DNA from: JBKEDC01 sp047971925
GTDB taxonomy: Bacteria > Bacteroidota > Bacteroidia > Bacteroidales > Prolixibacteraceae
Assembly (NCBI GenBank): GCA_047971925.1
Contig: JBKEAC010000023.1
Location: 1 to 25,484, forward strand
Direction: 5' to 3'
DNA: 25,484 nucleotides
This document shows, one piece after another, positions 16,344-24,996 of the stretch. The position numbers and the translations under genes were made by a program. Below the pieces are notes generated by a model, which searched no databases, had not been told where the DNA came from, and worked only from the letters and a program-made list of their open reading frames with translations. The first letter of the stretch is position 1. Each line of letters begins with the position of its first letter.

Positions 16344-16746
16344 GGTTCTATGTCGAATATAGTGGGTAGAGTAATTTGACTCTTTCTTAGAGAAGGATGT
16401 GATTGAAACACGTTTGAAATACATTTTCAACGCTCTTGCAACAGCCTTTAATTATTTAATCGAAGCTCGCATACGGATGCGGGAGCGTTCTATCATTTAA
16501 TCGAAGCATGCCGCACGACTGCGGGAGCCTTTAATTATTTAATTGAAGCTTGCCGCACGACTGCGGGAGCATTCTATCATTTAATCGAAGCTTTGCGCAC
16601 AAGAGTTGGAGCTTTCTATCATTTAATTGAAGCTACATGAAATGAGCCTTTCAATGGAACGCCTATTTGGTCATTGTTGGATTGTTATTCAGAATTAAGC
16701 GAGCATAATTCGACAATTCACTACCCACTAAATTCAACATAGAGCC
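16344..16746. mobile_element. MITE-like non-autonomous element with 26-bp terminal inverted repeats
   Basis: The left end (16344-16369, GGTTCTATGTCGAATATAGT...) and the right end (16721-16746, read on the minus strand) match at 23 of 26 positions. The 403 bp between and including them has no transposase frame and holds a 42-bp-period hairpin array. The ends start with GG(T/C)TCTATGT, which recalls ISL3-family termini, but that assignment is from memory. The expected 8-bp target duplication is not present: flanks are ATATTATT and AAAAAATG. A further copy of the end lies at 24971-24996. Confidence 0.7.
16447..16650. repeat. Tandem array B: 42-bp hairpin repeats inside the MITE-like element
   Basis: Units at 16447-16487 (41 bp), 16488-16529, 16530-16571, 16572-16613 (42 bp each) and a partial fifth from 16614. 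Each has a conserved half (TTTAATTATTTAAT or TTCTATCATTTAAT then CGAAGC) and a hairpin half (for example GCCGCA-CGAC-TGCGGG). Unit 1 keeps pairing with different bases (GCAT-ACGG-ATGC). The first halves alternate between two versions in units 1-4, suggesting that an 84-bp dimer was once duplicated. Confidence 0.85.
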
Positions 16747-16950
16747 AAAAAATGTAAAAACCTGCTCGAAAGGATAAGTTTGTAATGAAAAGCGGTCAGA
16801 TTTAAATCGATCGACTTTCATGTTTTTATTTTTTTCTCAGATGTTTAAAAAAAAAAATGAATTATGACAGCTACTCGTAAAATGGCAAAAATTGCTAGGG
16901 GTTCCATTGCGGCAGGTAGGGTTCCATATTCAATATCTTGCAATAAGCAA
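16744..16950 (+). repeat. Dispersed intergenic repeat, copy B
   Basis: Homologous to 223-435 in the same orientation. Similarity starts exactly where the right terminal repeat of the MITE-like element ends. The frame 16864-16974 (36 codons, MTATRKMAKIAR...) is the counterpart of 345-452. The aligned frames differ by one in-frame codon insertion and stay open despite many substitutions, with different C-termini. An in-frame TGA lies 6 nt before the ATG, so no longer protein is possible in this copy. Confidence 0.75.
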
Positions 16951-17061
16951 AAACGTAAAAGTAAACTCATCTAAATAGCCCACAATCATCTGCTAGAATA
17001 AAAAAAATGCACGAATCAAAAAAAAATAATCATTAAGATAGCTACAACAATTAAAGTGTTC

Positions 17062-17069
17062 TATTTTTG
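17062..17069 (+). promoter_or_regulatory. Possible -7 box (TATTTTTG) for the tamL-like gene
   Basis: TAnnTTTG match 30 nt before the start. The -33 region has no clear TTG. Confidence 0.45.
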
Positions 17070-17099
17070 TAAGATTATATTTTCCTTTTTAAATTTCAC

Positions 17100-19436
17100 A
17101 TGAGCAACACTTTTCGCAAACATTTCAGATTTATTGGTTCGATTTGTTTAATCGCATTTTTTATTGCTTGCTCTCAAACCCGCTATGTCCCTAAGAATAA
17201 ATATCTCATCGCCAAAGTAGCATTCGACAATGACAATAAGTTAATCGATAAAGATGAGCTCATGGGGCAAGTTAATCAGAAAGAGAACTTGCAAATTCTA
17301 GGATTATATAAATTCCACTTAGGAGTATATAATTTATCTAGCAAAAAAAAGGAAAATGGATGGATGAAGCGAATTGGTGAAGCCCCATCAATCTACGACG
17401 AATATCAGAATAAACGCTCAATAGAAAACCTTAAACAGTATTTAAACAATAAGGGATATTACGACGCTACGATTAAAGATTCGGTTATTTTCAACAATGA
17501 ACGACAAAAAGTTCAGATATATTACACTATACGGACAGGCGAACCTTATCGCATTAGAAACTATTCGAAAACAGTTTTCGATAAGCAAATTAACTCGCTC
17601 CTTTTAAATGAATGGCAAAGTGAGTTAGTTCGCAAAGGCGATATTTTTGATGTTGACGTGCTTAATAAAGAACGGAGCCGGATTACTAAGTTCATGAAAA
17701 ACGAGGGCTATTACGCCTTTACTCCTGAGCATATTTTGTTTAAAGCCGACTCCACGCTGCCTGATCGTTGGGTTGATCTTTCACTTGTCATTACCGACAA
17801 TAATCAGGCTCAGAATTCGAATCGTCCTGCACCTCACAAGAAATATATGGTGAGTAATTTCATCTATAACACGAATTTTCTTCCAGGTTTATCTAATCGG
17901 CAAAGCTATCGTGAGCAACGAACTGGCACCGTTGAAAGTGGTAATTGCAGTTTTATTTATGTCGATAAACTTCAATATAAGCCGAATTTGCTTATCCTGA
18001 TGAACCACATGAGCGATAGTATTTACTATTCATTGGACAATGTGGCAAAAACTCAGCGTTTTTTGAATGCTTTGCAGCAGTTTAAAATTGTGGAAATAAA
18101 TTTCACTGAAGATGAGAACTTCTCGCAGGACTCGGTGGGAAGGCTCAACTGCAATATAAATTTATCGCCAATGGAAAAACAGGGGTTTTCATTTGAAATT
18201 GAAGGAACAAACTCATCGGGCAACTTAGGTGTGGCTGGCAATCTCAATTATCGACACCGAAACCTTTTTAAGGGAGCAGAAATGTTAAGCTTAAATCTTC
18301 GTATTGCACGCGAGCGACAAGAGGCTTTGATATCTGAAGAACTAGTTGACTTCAACACGCGTGAATATGGAGCTGAAGCTTCGATAAGTATTCCCCGCCT
18401 GATGGGTCCATTACACATTAAACGGATGTACGAGTACAGTGTTCCCAAGACAATTTTCACTTTAGGATATAACTATCAGGAACGCCCCGACTACACACGC
18501 GATATTACAACCTTCCAATTCGGTTACCAATGGAAGAGTAAGGAGTCGCGCACCAACACGCTGAATTTACTCGATTTAAACTTGGTGAACATGGAAAAGT
18601 ATAACGAAAATTTCATTAATTCAATTCAAGATTTATACATTAAGAGTAGTTACACCGACCACTTCATTATGGCTTTAAATTTTTCTACTGTTAATAAACC
18701 CACTCACAAAAACAATCGTAGTTACCATTATCTTCGTTGGTCGATGGAATCGGCAGGCAACTTATTGGCAGGAATAGCTGCAATTAATGAGCGTTGGGAA
18801 AAGCAAACAAGTAGCGACCTCAATGGGGAGCTGGAAGAATATTATCTGATTAACAACATTCGATTTGCTCAATATTTAAAAGGCGATATTGAATTTCGAT
18901 ATGGCTATCGAATTGACAAATATAATTCAATTGTTGCTCGTGCTTTTGCTGGAGTTGCTCTTCCTTATGGCAATTTTGATGTTACTCCGTTTGAGAAACG
19001 ATATTTTTCGGGAGGAGCAAATAGCATTAGAGCTTGGCAAGTTCGAACGCTCGGACCTGGTAGCTACAGTGCTGGAGCCAATGAATATCCAAATCAATCG
19101 GCCGACATTAAGCTTGAGGCTAACTTGGAATATCGTTTCAAGATGATTAAGTTCATGGACGGTGCTTTCTTTTTCGATGCTGGAAACATTTGGGCTATTA
19201 ATAATAAAGACAATCGTGAAGATGCCCTTTTTAAGGTTAATGAGTTTTATCGCCAGATTGCTTTAGGAACAGGAGTTGGTCTTCGCTTTGATTTCTCTTA
19301 TTTTATTTTCCGCACCGATTTAGGAATGAAATTAATCAATCCTGCACTTCCTGAAGGCAAGAAGTTTATTCCTGGAAATTATGCATTTTCTAGCAATTGG
19401 TTCACGCTCAATTTTGCAATTGGCTATCCTTTCTAG
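17100..19436 (+). CDS. tamL: TamL-like Omp85 (BamA/TamA family) outer membrane protein
   Basis: 778 aa. The N-terminus is a lipoprotein signal (LIAFFIACSQ, lipobox Cys24), as in the Bacteroidota TamA variant called TamL. The N-terminal half contains POTRA-like segments (for example IENLKQYLNNKGYYDATIKD, about 117-136). The C-terminal half is an Omp85 beta-barrel with KRYFSGGANSIRAW (the family's RGF-like lid region) and LEANLEYRF, ending in the beta-signal phenylalanine (NFAIGYPF). The predicted job is insertion or folding of outer-membrane or surface proteins, working with a TamB-type partner, which is not in this window. Its end overlaps the convergent EamA gene by 29 bp. The symbol is by family likeness. 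Confidence 0.85.
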   Translation: MSNTFRKHFRFIGSICLIAFFIACSQTRYVPKNKYLIAKVAFDNDNKLIDKDELMGQVNQKENLQILGLYKFHLGVYNLSSKKKENGWMKRIGEAPSIYDEYQNKRSIENLKQYLNNKGYYDATIKDSVIFNNERQKVQIYYTIRTGEPYRIRNYSKTVFDKQINSLLLNEWQSELVRKGDIFDVDVLNKERSRITKFMKNEGYYAFTPEHILFKADSTLPDRWVDLSLVITDNNQAQNSNRPAPHKKYMVSNFIYNTNFLPGLSNRQSYREQRTGTVESGNCSFIYVDKLQYKPNLLILMNHMSDSIYYSLDNVAKTQRFLNALQQFKIVEINFTEDENFSQDSVGRLNCNINLSPMEKQGFSFEIEGTNSSGNLGVAGNLNYRHRNLFKGAEMLSLNLRIARERQEALISEELVDFNTREYGAEASISIPRLMGPLHIKRMYEYSVPKTIFTLGYNYQERPDYTRDITTFQFGYQWKSKESRTNTLNLLDLNLVNMEKYNENFINSIQDLYIKSSYTDHFIMALNFSTVNKPTHKNNRSYHYLRWSMESAGNLLAGIAAINERWEKQTSSDLNGELEEYYLINNIRFAQYLKGDIEFRYGYRIDKYNSIVARAFAGVALPYGNFDVTPFEKRYFSGGANSIRAWQVRTLGPGSYSAGANEYPNQSADIKLEANLEYRFKMIKFMDGAFFFDAGNIWAINNKDNREDALFKVNEFYRQIALGTGVGLRFDFSYFIFRTDLGMKLINPALPEGKKFIPGNYAFSSNWFTLNFAIGYPF

Positions 19437-20325
19437 GTTTACTTATTACAAACACAGCTCCCAAGAGTATTAACAATGCGCTTACAATAGCTAATTTCGT
19501 AAATTCTTCTTTACCAATCCAGCTCACTTGCATCACACTTAAAACGGTCATTGCAATAAATGTGATTATCGGGTTTAGCAAAAGAATAATACTCACTTTA
19601 TTGGCTTGCGTATATTTCAATGCTTGAGATAAACAACCATAGGCTATCAGTGTGTTTAGTCCTAAATACACAAGCAACATCCAATCGCCAAAAGAAAGAG
19701 AGCTAAATTCATGGAAATTCACAAATGGCAGATAGACCACCGAAGCAAAACCAAAGATAAATGTATTTAGAGCTCCAGTGCTAAATTGCAGTAGTAATTT
19801 TTTCTGCAAAATGGCATAAATTGCCCACGTTGTAAAACCGCTGATAGCAAAAAGCACTCCCACCTTATATCTTCCCTCTTCAATTGATGTTAATCCTACT
19901 TGCTGCTGGTAAAAAAGAGCAAAACCAAGTAATGCCATAATGAAGCCCGCTATTTGAATTTTGCGAAGCTTTTCTTTAAACAAATAAACACCAGCTAAAG
20001 CCAACAAGAGGGGTCCCACTTGCGCAATTAGTTGAGCATTGCTGGGCGATGTGTAGTTCACCGCTTGCATAAATCCAAAGTAGTTCCATGACAAGCAAGC
20101 AGAAGCCGCAAGCAGAATGACTGGTGGTTTATGGAATATTCTTAATTCTTTGGGCGAGCGAATGAGGTTCCAGAGAAATAAAATCATGAATGAAAAGCAA
20201 AAGCGGAACCAAACAACAGTTTGTGGACTGATATCGCTCACAACTACTTTCAAGAAAATGGGCAGGAAGCCCCACAGAGTTAAAGTAACTAAAGCATAGG
20301 CAATGCCTCTTTGATTATCTTTCAT
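19408..20325 (-). CDS. EamA/RhaT-family drug/metabolite transporter
   Basis: 305 aa with about ten hydrophobic helices in two EamA repeats (about residues 7-135 and 150-295). It shows the usual repeat-boundary motifs (PSNAQLIAQVGPLLLALAGVYLFKEKL and KVSIILLLNPIITFIAM, each read in part). The family exports metabolites or amino acids across the inner membrane; substrate cannot be predicted. Its last 29 bp overlap the 3' end of the tamL-like gene on the other strand, so neither transcript has a separate terminator there. A terminator-type hairpin sits only 20 bp upstream of its start, so it may depend on readthrough from the FadL-like gene. Confidence 0.92.
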   Translation of the reverse strand: MKDNQRGIAYALVTLTLWGFLPIFLKVVVSDISPQTVVWFRFCFSFMILFLWNLIRSPKELRIFHKPPVILLAASACLSWNYFGFMQAVNYTSPSNAQLIAQVGPLLLALAGVYLFKEKLRKIQIAGFIMALLGFALFYQQQVGLTSIEEGRYKVGVLFAISGFTTWAIYAILQKKLLLQFSTGALNTFIFGFASVVYLPFVNFHEFSSLSFGDWMLLVYLGLNTLIAYGCLSQALKYTQANKVSIILLLNPIITFIAMTVLSVMQVSWIGKEEFTKLAIVSALLILLGAVFVISKPRKDSQLQN

Positions 20326-20344
20326 TAATGTATTGATATAAAAA

Positions 20345-20380
20345 GAGCGGGAAAGATAAATAAATTCATCATTCCCGCTC
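20345..20380. terminator. Hairpin terminator between the FadL-like and EamA genes
   Basis: Stem GAGCGGGAAAGAT (20345-20357) with ATCATTCCCGCTC (20368-20380), 13 bp with one A-A mismatch, 10-nt loop. T-runs follow on either strand. It most likely ends the minus-strand FadL-like transcript (stop at 20430). It lies immediately before the EamA start (20325), so it may act as an attenuator for that gene. Confidence 0.8.
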
Positions 20381-20429
20381 CTTTTTTGTGCTTTTTTAGT
20401 TGCGTTTCAACCGCAAATTTCAACTAGTC

Positions 20430-21965
20430 TTAAAATCTAATACCAAAAGTTAAGGTGTAGTAGTTACGTTTGTAATCAATTTCAGCGATTGATGATGTTA
20501 CTACATCATCATATCCTGTATTCACCACTCCATATGGCATTTCATATAACTCTAGGTTAGATGTATTGGCAGAATGTTTGTAAGCAAAATCAAGATAACA
20601 AGCACCAAAGCGATAGCCAAACCCAAGCGAGTAAGTGTTTAAAGTAGATTGCCATCCTTCGAGCTCATAAGGGCTAGGAGAATTTTCATAACCACCTCGC
20701 AAGCTGAATTGATCGGTTAAACGGAACTCTGCCCCTACGTGCAAATTACCAACCGATTTAAACACCGATTTAATTTCTCTATTTTCATCAGAGAACGTGT
20801 AACCACCACCACCTCGTTTGAGTTTCATTTTTGCATAATCAACATATTCATAGTCGGCACTCAAAATAGCTCGTTTACCAATTACATAGGCAGCACTAAA
20901 AACAGCCTTCATGGGAGTGTGAATTTTATAGTCGTATTCTCCTGCATTTGAAGGAATGGCTTCATTATATTTAGGCTCAAATTCTCCTGCTTTGTACTGG
21001 TCATATTCATAACTCATAAATGAATCATAGTAATCATGGAGCTCATAATAAGTTGGTGTGTGAACAGCTACACCCAAGCGAAGCGCCTCAATTGGCTTGT
21101 AAATTAATCCGAATTTAGCGTTCACACCTGTTCCTGTAGTTTCAAGATATTGCTCGAATTGCGACTCATAAAAATGATCGAAATCATTGTCCCCATTATA
21201 ATCGGGATTATTTTCAATCATGAGTGAAACCTCTTCAAATGAAACATCATGAATTCCCAATGTTGCACCGAAATAAATTTTATGGTTAAAGTTAAAAGCG
21301 GCTGTAAAAGCATATTCATCAACCGAACCCGAATGATCGATTATTTTCTGCTGATCATGAGCATAATTTTCAGAAGGTAAACCATCTTGATATTTTTGCA
21401 AATCATGATAAAATGTACCCAAATCATCAGCATAAATAGCATCAGCATTTATCGCTAATTCCTCATAGTAAGTACCCAAATAGCCATCGGTAGCATTTTG
21501 GGTAAATTGATCGAGCATTGATGAAGTTGCATTGAAGCCATTAACGATTGTACTGGTGTTGAAGTTGTTCATTCGATTATAACCAAATCCTAAACTCACA
21601 CTCACTAGTGAGCTGTTTGCAGAAGCATTCGTTTTAAAAGGGACCACATAGCTAAGACTTGGAATACTAAAAGGGTTGCTTGTTTCCAATGTTTTCACAC
21701 CTAAATAGTTTGCCTCGTGCTTGTAATTTCCCAATTGCATTGTTGCTTGAAACTCACCTTTCATGTATAATCCTACACCGGCAGGATTAATACTTGCCGA
21801 TGTAAAATCACCACCCAAAGCGCCAAAAGCATTGCCCATGGCAGTTGCACGGGCTGTTCCTTGCATTTTGACATCGCTCAATCGAAAAGCATCAACTAAA
21901 TTTTGAGAGAAAGCCCCAAAATTCATTGATAATAACATTAATAATAGTATAATTCTAGTTTTCAT
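20430..21965 (-). CDS. OmpP1/FadL/TodX-family outer membrane transport protein
   Basis: 511 aa. A signal peptide ends at about residue 20 (FGAFSQ). The next residues, QGTARATAMGNAFGALGGDFTSASINPAGVGLY, are the N-terminal hatch region typical of the family, with the NPAG motif. The rest is a beta-barrel rich in Tyr/Asn/Asp and ends in Phe (YYTLTFGIRF). FadL relatives move hydrophobic compounds across the outer membrane. Bacteroidota versions are often labelled hemin receptor without evidence, so I leave the substrate open. It lies 41 bp after the lipoprotein gene on the same strand, so the two are probably one transcript. Confidence 0.9.
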   Translation of the reverse strand: MKTRIILLLMLLSMNFGAFSQNLVDAFRLSDVKMQGTARATAMGNAFGALGGDFTSASINPAGVGLYMKGEFQATMQLGNYKHEANYLGVKTLETSNPFSIPSLSYVVPFKTNASANSSLVSVSLGFGYNRMNNFNTSTIVNGFNATSSMLDQFTQNATDGYLGTYYEELAINADAIYADDLGTFYHDLQKYQDGLPSENYAHDQQKIIDHSGSVDEYAFTAAFNFNHKIYFGATLGIHDVSFEEVSLMIENNPDYNGDNDFDHFYESQFEQYLETTGTGVNAKFGLIYKPIEALRLGVAVHTPTYYELHDYYDSFMSYEYDQYKAGEFEPKYNEAIPSNAGEYDYKIHTPMKAVFSAAYVIGKRAILSADYEYVDYAKMKLKRGGGGYTFSDENREIKSVFKSVGNLHVGAEFRLTDQFSLRGGYENSPSPYELEGWQSTLNTYSLGFGYRFGACYLDFAYKHSANTSNLELYEMPYGVVNTGYDDVVTSSIAEIDYKRNYYTLTFGIRF

Positions 21966-22006
21966 ATTCTTTTATTTGTATCCTCAGTGATTATTCACAT
22001 CAATAA

Positions 22007-23260
22007 CTAACGGCGAGATCCTGAACCCGATCTTGAAGCACCACCCGATGAAGATCGTGAAGGAGAACTCACAGATGACCGCGAAGGCATACTAGTGGAA
22101 CGAAAAGAGGGCGAACTCGACGTTGGTGTCGAACGATAAGTTGGCGTTGAACGTGTGGTGTTAGTGGTAGTTCTACTTGGCGTTGCATTTGATGACGAAC
22201 GATTATATGTAGAACCTGAAGTTACTCTTGTTCTGTAATTTGAGTTCGTTGCAGAAGAAACACCTCTTCCTGAATTGCTAGTTCCAGTTCTAGTTGTAGT
22301 GCTAGCCGGATTGTAAGTTCGTGAAGTTCCAACACGATTAACCGTGGTTGCTCCAGAGCGATTAACTGCGCTTCTATTAATGCCACTCGCTGAGTTAATT
22401 GAAGAAGCCCCTGAACGAGTTGTTACCACACTAGTTCTTCCCGAACCATTTCGAGTGTCTAAAATTGTTGCACGATTAGCTCCTGCAGTTCTTGAAGTTA
22501 CAGCAGTTCTTCCAGCATCTCTCGAAGCATTTCGGCTTGTCATTGTGCTTGTTCCTCTTGGCGAACGAGAACTATTCGTGTAGGCAGAACCCATTCCATT
22601 CGATGAACGGCGGTGAGCGTAATTCACATTATGCCCATGTCCATGTCCTCCGTGATAATAGCCACCACCCCAACCAGGTCCGTAGTATCCAGGTCCATAA
22701 TATCCCCATCCAGCACCATATCCCCAATTCCACGACATTCCCCAACCAATGCCAATTCCCATTCCGAAACCAGCACCATAATACCAAGGATCATAATATC
22801 CCATTCCCCAATAAGGAGAATAGAAAGGGTCATAGTAGCTGCTTCCATACCAGAAAGGATCGTAATACCCACGATGAAATCTATTGATTCGATCGAAATA
22901 AGAGAAATCTTCCCCTTCATAGTAGTTGTTGATGATATACGTATTTTCATCATCGGTTGCCATAGTTTCCGACCCTACCAATTCCATGTTCGACATATCA
23001 TATAGATACGCATCGGCATTTTCATTTTCGGTTGTAAACACATAGTTTGTTTGGCTTACCCCACCATTTTCTAAAGTATTCTCACCTCTAAGTACTACTG
23101 TCTTGTTCGTGTTTTGACTTGCCTTTGCTGTCGAAATCTTAGGCATATCATCTTGAGGCGAATAGTAAACGTCGTCATACTGACTCGTTAAATTGCTTGT
23201 GCTACTGCATGCTGAAAGAGCAATAACCAAAGCTGATATGATTGTTATTCTTTTACACAT
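22007..23260 (-). CDS. Low-complexity lipoprotein (Gly/Tyr/Trp-rich, then Ser/Thr/Arg-rich)
   Basis: 417 aa. A lipoprotein signal with lipobox LSAC puts Cys18 at the mature N-terminus. Four zones follow: a polar Asn/Thr/Asp region (about 19-120) with VYYSPQDDMP; a region of FHRGYYDPFWYGSSYYDPF-like repeats (about 127-160); a Gly/Tyr/Trp-rich stretch with a His-Gly run (about 160-215); and a long Ser/Thr/Arg/Gly tail (about 215-417) with almost no hydrophobic residues. The tail is basic and probably disordered. I recognise the type as a hypothetical protein seen in Bacteroidota but know no function. A surface or periplasmic location is inferred. It is divergent from proS. Confidence 0.85.
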   Translation of the reverse strand: MCKRITIISALVIALSACSSTSNLTSQYDDVYYSPQDDMPKISTAKASQNTNKTVVLRGENTLENGGVSQTNYVFTTENENADAYLYDMSNMELVGSETMATDDENTYIINNYYEGEDFSYFDRINRFHRGYYDPFWYGSSYYDPFYSPYWGMGYYDPWYYGAGFGMGIGIGWGMSWNWGYGAGWGYYGPGYYGPGWGGGYYHGGHGHGHNVNYAHRRSSNGMGSAYTNSSRSPRGTSTMTSRNASRDAGRTAVTSRTAGANRATILDTRNGSGRTSVVTTRSGASSINSASGINRSAVNRSGATTVNRVGTSRTYNPASTTTRTGTSNSGRGVSSATNSNYRTRVTSGSTYNRSSSNATPSRTTTNTTRSTPTYRSTPTSSSPSFRSTSMPSRSSVSSPSRSSSGGASRSGSGSRR

Positions 23261-23317
23261 AAGTTGTCCTCCTTTAATTAATCAAAATAATTTTACTTTC
23301 TTTGCATAGTAATTATA

Positions 23318-23346
23318 CAAAGATACAATATCTCGTTTAATAACAA
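23318..23346 (-). promoter_or_regulatory. Promoter of the lipoprotein-FadL transcript
   Basis: Minus-strand -7 box TATCTTTG (23318-23325) and -33 TTG (23344-23346) with an 18-bp gap, close to the Bacteroidota sigma-ABfr consensus. It lies 58 nt before the lipoprotein start. No equally good box is visible for proS on the plus strand. Confidence 0.65.
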
Positions 23347-23384
23347 TGAAAATATAACAAAAACATTATTATAAAAAAATAAAA

Positions 23385-24860
23385 ATGGCAAAAGAATTAA
23401 CCTCGCGAGAAGAAAATTATTCGCAATGGTATAATGAGCTTGTAGTAAAAGCTGATTTAGCTGAAAACTCAGCTGTTCGAGGCTGCATGGTTATCAAACC
23501 CTATGGATATGCTATTTGGGAGAACATTCAAGCAGAATTAGACCGCATGTTTAAGGAAACCGGTCACGTAAATGCATATTTCCCTTTATTTATTCCTAAA
23601 AGTTTCTTTAGCAAAGAAGCCAACCACGTGGAAGGTTTTGCAAAAGAATGTGCAGTAGTAACTCACTATCGTTTAATGAACGACCCCGATGGTAAAGGTA
23701 TTGTGGTTGACCCCAACGCTAAACTTGAGGAAGAATTAATCGTTCGTCCCACTTCTGAAACAATTATCTGGAACACCTATAAAAACTGGATTCAATCATA
23801 CCGCGATTTACCAATCCTTTGCAACCAATGGGCTAATGTGGTTCGATGGGAAATGCGCACTCGCCTATTTCTTCGAACTGCTGAGTTTCTATGGCAAGAA
23901 GGACACACTGCTCATGCTACCAAAGAGGAAGCCTTGGAAGAAGCCGAACGTATGGTTAATGTATATGCCGATTTCGCCGAAAACTTCATGGCTGTTCCTG
24001 TCGTGCGAGGATCTAAATCGGAAAACGAGCGATTTGCTGGCGCAATAGAAACCTATACCATCGAGGCATTAATGCAAGATGGCAAGGCTCTACAATCGGG
24101 CACATCGCATTTCCTTGGTCAAAATTTCGCAAAAGCATTTGATGTGAAATTTGCCAGCAAAGAGGGCAAAGAAGAGTTTGTTTGGGCTACTAGTTGGGGT
24201 GTTTCAACTCGACTTATGGGGGCTCTCATTATGGCTCACTCCGATGATAACGGGCTTGTGCTTCCTCCTAAATTAGCTCCACACCAAGTTGTTATTGTTC
24301 CTATTTATCGTAGCGACGAGGAATTAAACAAAATCAATGCAAAAGTTGATGTGATCATTGCTAAGCTTAAAGCACGCGGTATCCGTGTGAAATATGACAA
24401 CTCCGATAATAAAAAACCGGGTTGGAAGTTTGCAGAATACGAACTTAAAGGAGTTCCTGTTCGATTGGGTGTTGGACCTCGTGATATTGAAAATGGCACA
24501 ATCGAGGTGGCTCGTCGCGACACGCTAACTAAAAGCGTTGAAAGCATTGAAAATATTGATGAGTATGTGGAAAATCTACTACACGAAATTCAGACAAATA
24601 TCTTCCAAAAGGCTTTTGACTATCGCAAAGAACATACCACTCCTGTCGATTCATATGATGAATTTAAAGAGGTACTAAAAAACAAAGGTGGATTCGTGTT
24701 GGCTCATTGGGATGGAACGCCTGAAACAGAGCAAAAAATAAAAGAAGAAACGAAAGCTACCATTCGTTGTATTCCTTTTGAAGGCGACAAAACGGAAGGA
24801 TTCTGCATTTATAGTGGAAAACCTTCAAAACAACGTGTGTTGTTTGCTATTGCCTATTAA
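23385..24860 (+). CDS. proS: Prolyl-tRNA synthetase, archaeal/eukaryotic-type
   Basis: 491 aa, cytoplasmic. It charges tRNA-Pro with proline. It is the short form lacking the editing insertion of the E. coli type. Class II motifs are visible: motif 1 around PYGYAIWENIQAELDRMF, motif 2 in VRWEMRTRLFLRTAEFLWQEGHTAH (about 151-175, read in part), and motif 3 near SWGVSTRLMGALIMAHSDDNG. The anticodon-binding domain begins with APHQVVIVPI (about residue 297). The protein ends in the family's conserved terminal Tyr (LFAIAY). The C-terminal zinc-binding Cys set of archaeal relatives is reduced to two Cys here. The gene is divergent from the lipoprotein and followed by a strong terminator. Confidence 0.97.
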   Translation: MAKELTSREENYSQWYNELVVKADLAENSAVRGCMVIKPYGYAIWENIQAELDRMFKETGHVNAYFPLFIPKSFFSKEANHVEGFAKECAVVTHYRLMNDPDGKGIVVDPNAKLEEELIVRPTSETIIWNTYKNWIQSYRDLPILCNQWANVVRWEMRTRLFLRTAEFLWQEGHTAHATKEEALEEAERMVNVYADFAENFMAVPVVRGSKSENERFAGAIETYTIEALMQDGKALQSGTSHFLGQNFAKAFDVKFASKEGKEEFVWATSWGVSTRLMGALIMAHSDDNGLVLPPKLAPHQVVIVPIYRSDEELNKINAKVDVIIAKLKARGIRVKYDNSDNKKPGWKFAEYELKGVPVRLGVGPRDIENGTIEVARRDTLTKSVESIENIDEYVENLLHEIQTNIFQKAFDYRKEHTTPVDSYDEFKEVLKNKGGFVLAHWDGTPETEQKIKEETKATIRCIPFEGDKTEGFCIYSGKPSKQRVLFAIAY

Positions 24861-24925
24861 GTTGTTTTCTATTAGCTTTCATGCCTCTAGTTTAAAGAGA
24901 GAGTGAAAGCGAGAAAAACTCAGAT

Positions 24926-24970
24926 AAAAAACAGTGTCCTGAATTAATTTCAGAACACTGTTTTTTTTTT
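24926..24970 (+). terminator. Rho-independent terminator after proS
   Basis: 18-bp stem with one mismatch (24926-24943 with 24949-24966), 5-nt loop, followed by ten T. A weaker nested hairpin (GCTTTCA at 24875-24881 with TGAAAGC at 24904-24910) lies between it and the proS stop. Confidence 0.9.
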
Positions 24971-24996
24971 GCCTCTATGTCGAATATAGTGGGTAA
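24971..24996. repeat. Solo copy of the MITE-type terminal repeat
   Basis: TCTATGTCGAATATAGTGGG and the next two bases (24974-24995) are identical over 22 bp to the left end of the 16344-16746 element, in the same orientation. No matching right end is found before the window ends, so it may open a second element extending past 25484, or be a remnant. Confidence 0.75.

Noticed and set aside
22492..23005. Long plus- and minus-strand frames of 109-131 codons inside the lipoprotein gene
   Set aside because: They arise from the low-complexity Gly/Tyr/Ser/Arg codons of the lipoprotein. The real gene has a lipobox, a promoter and a coherent domain layout.
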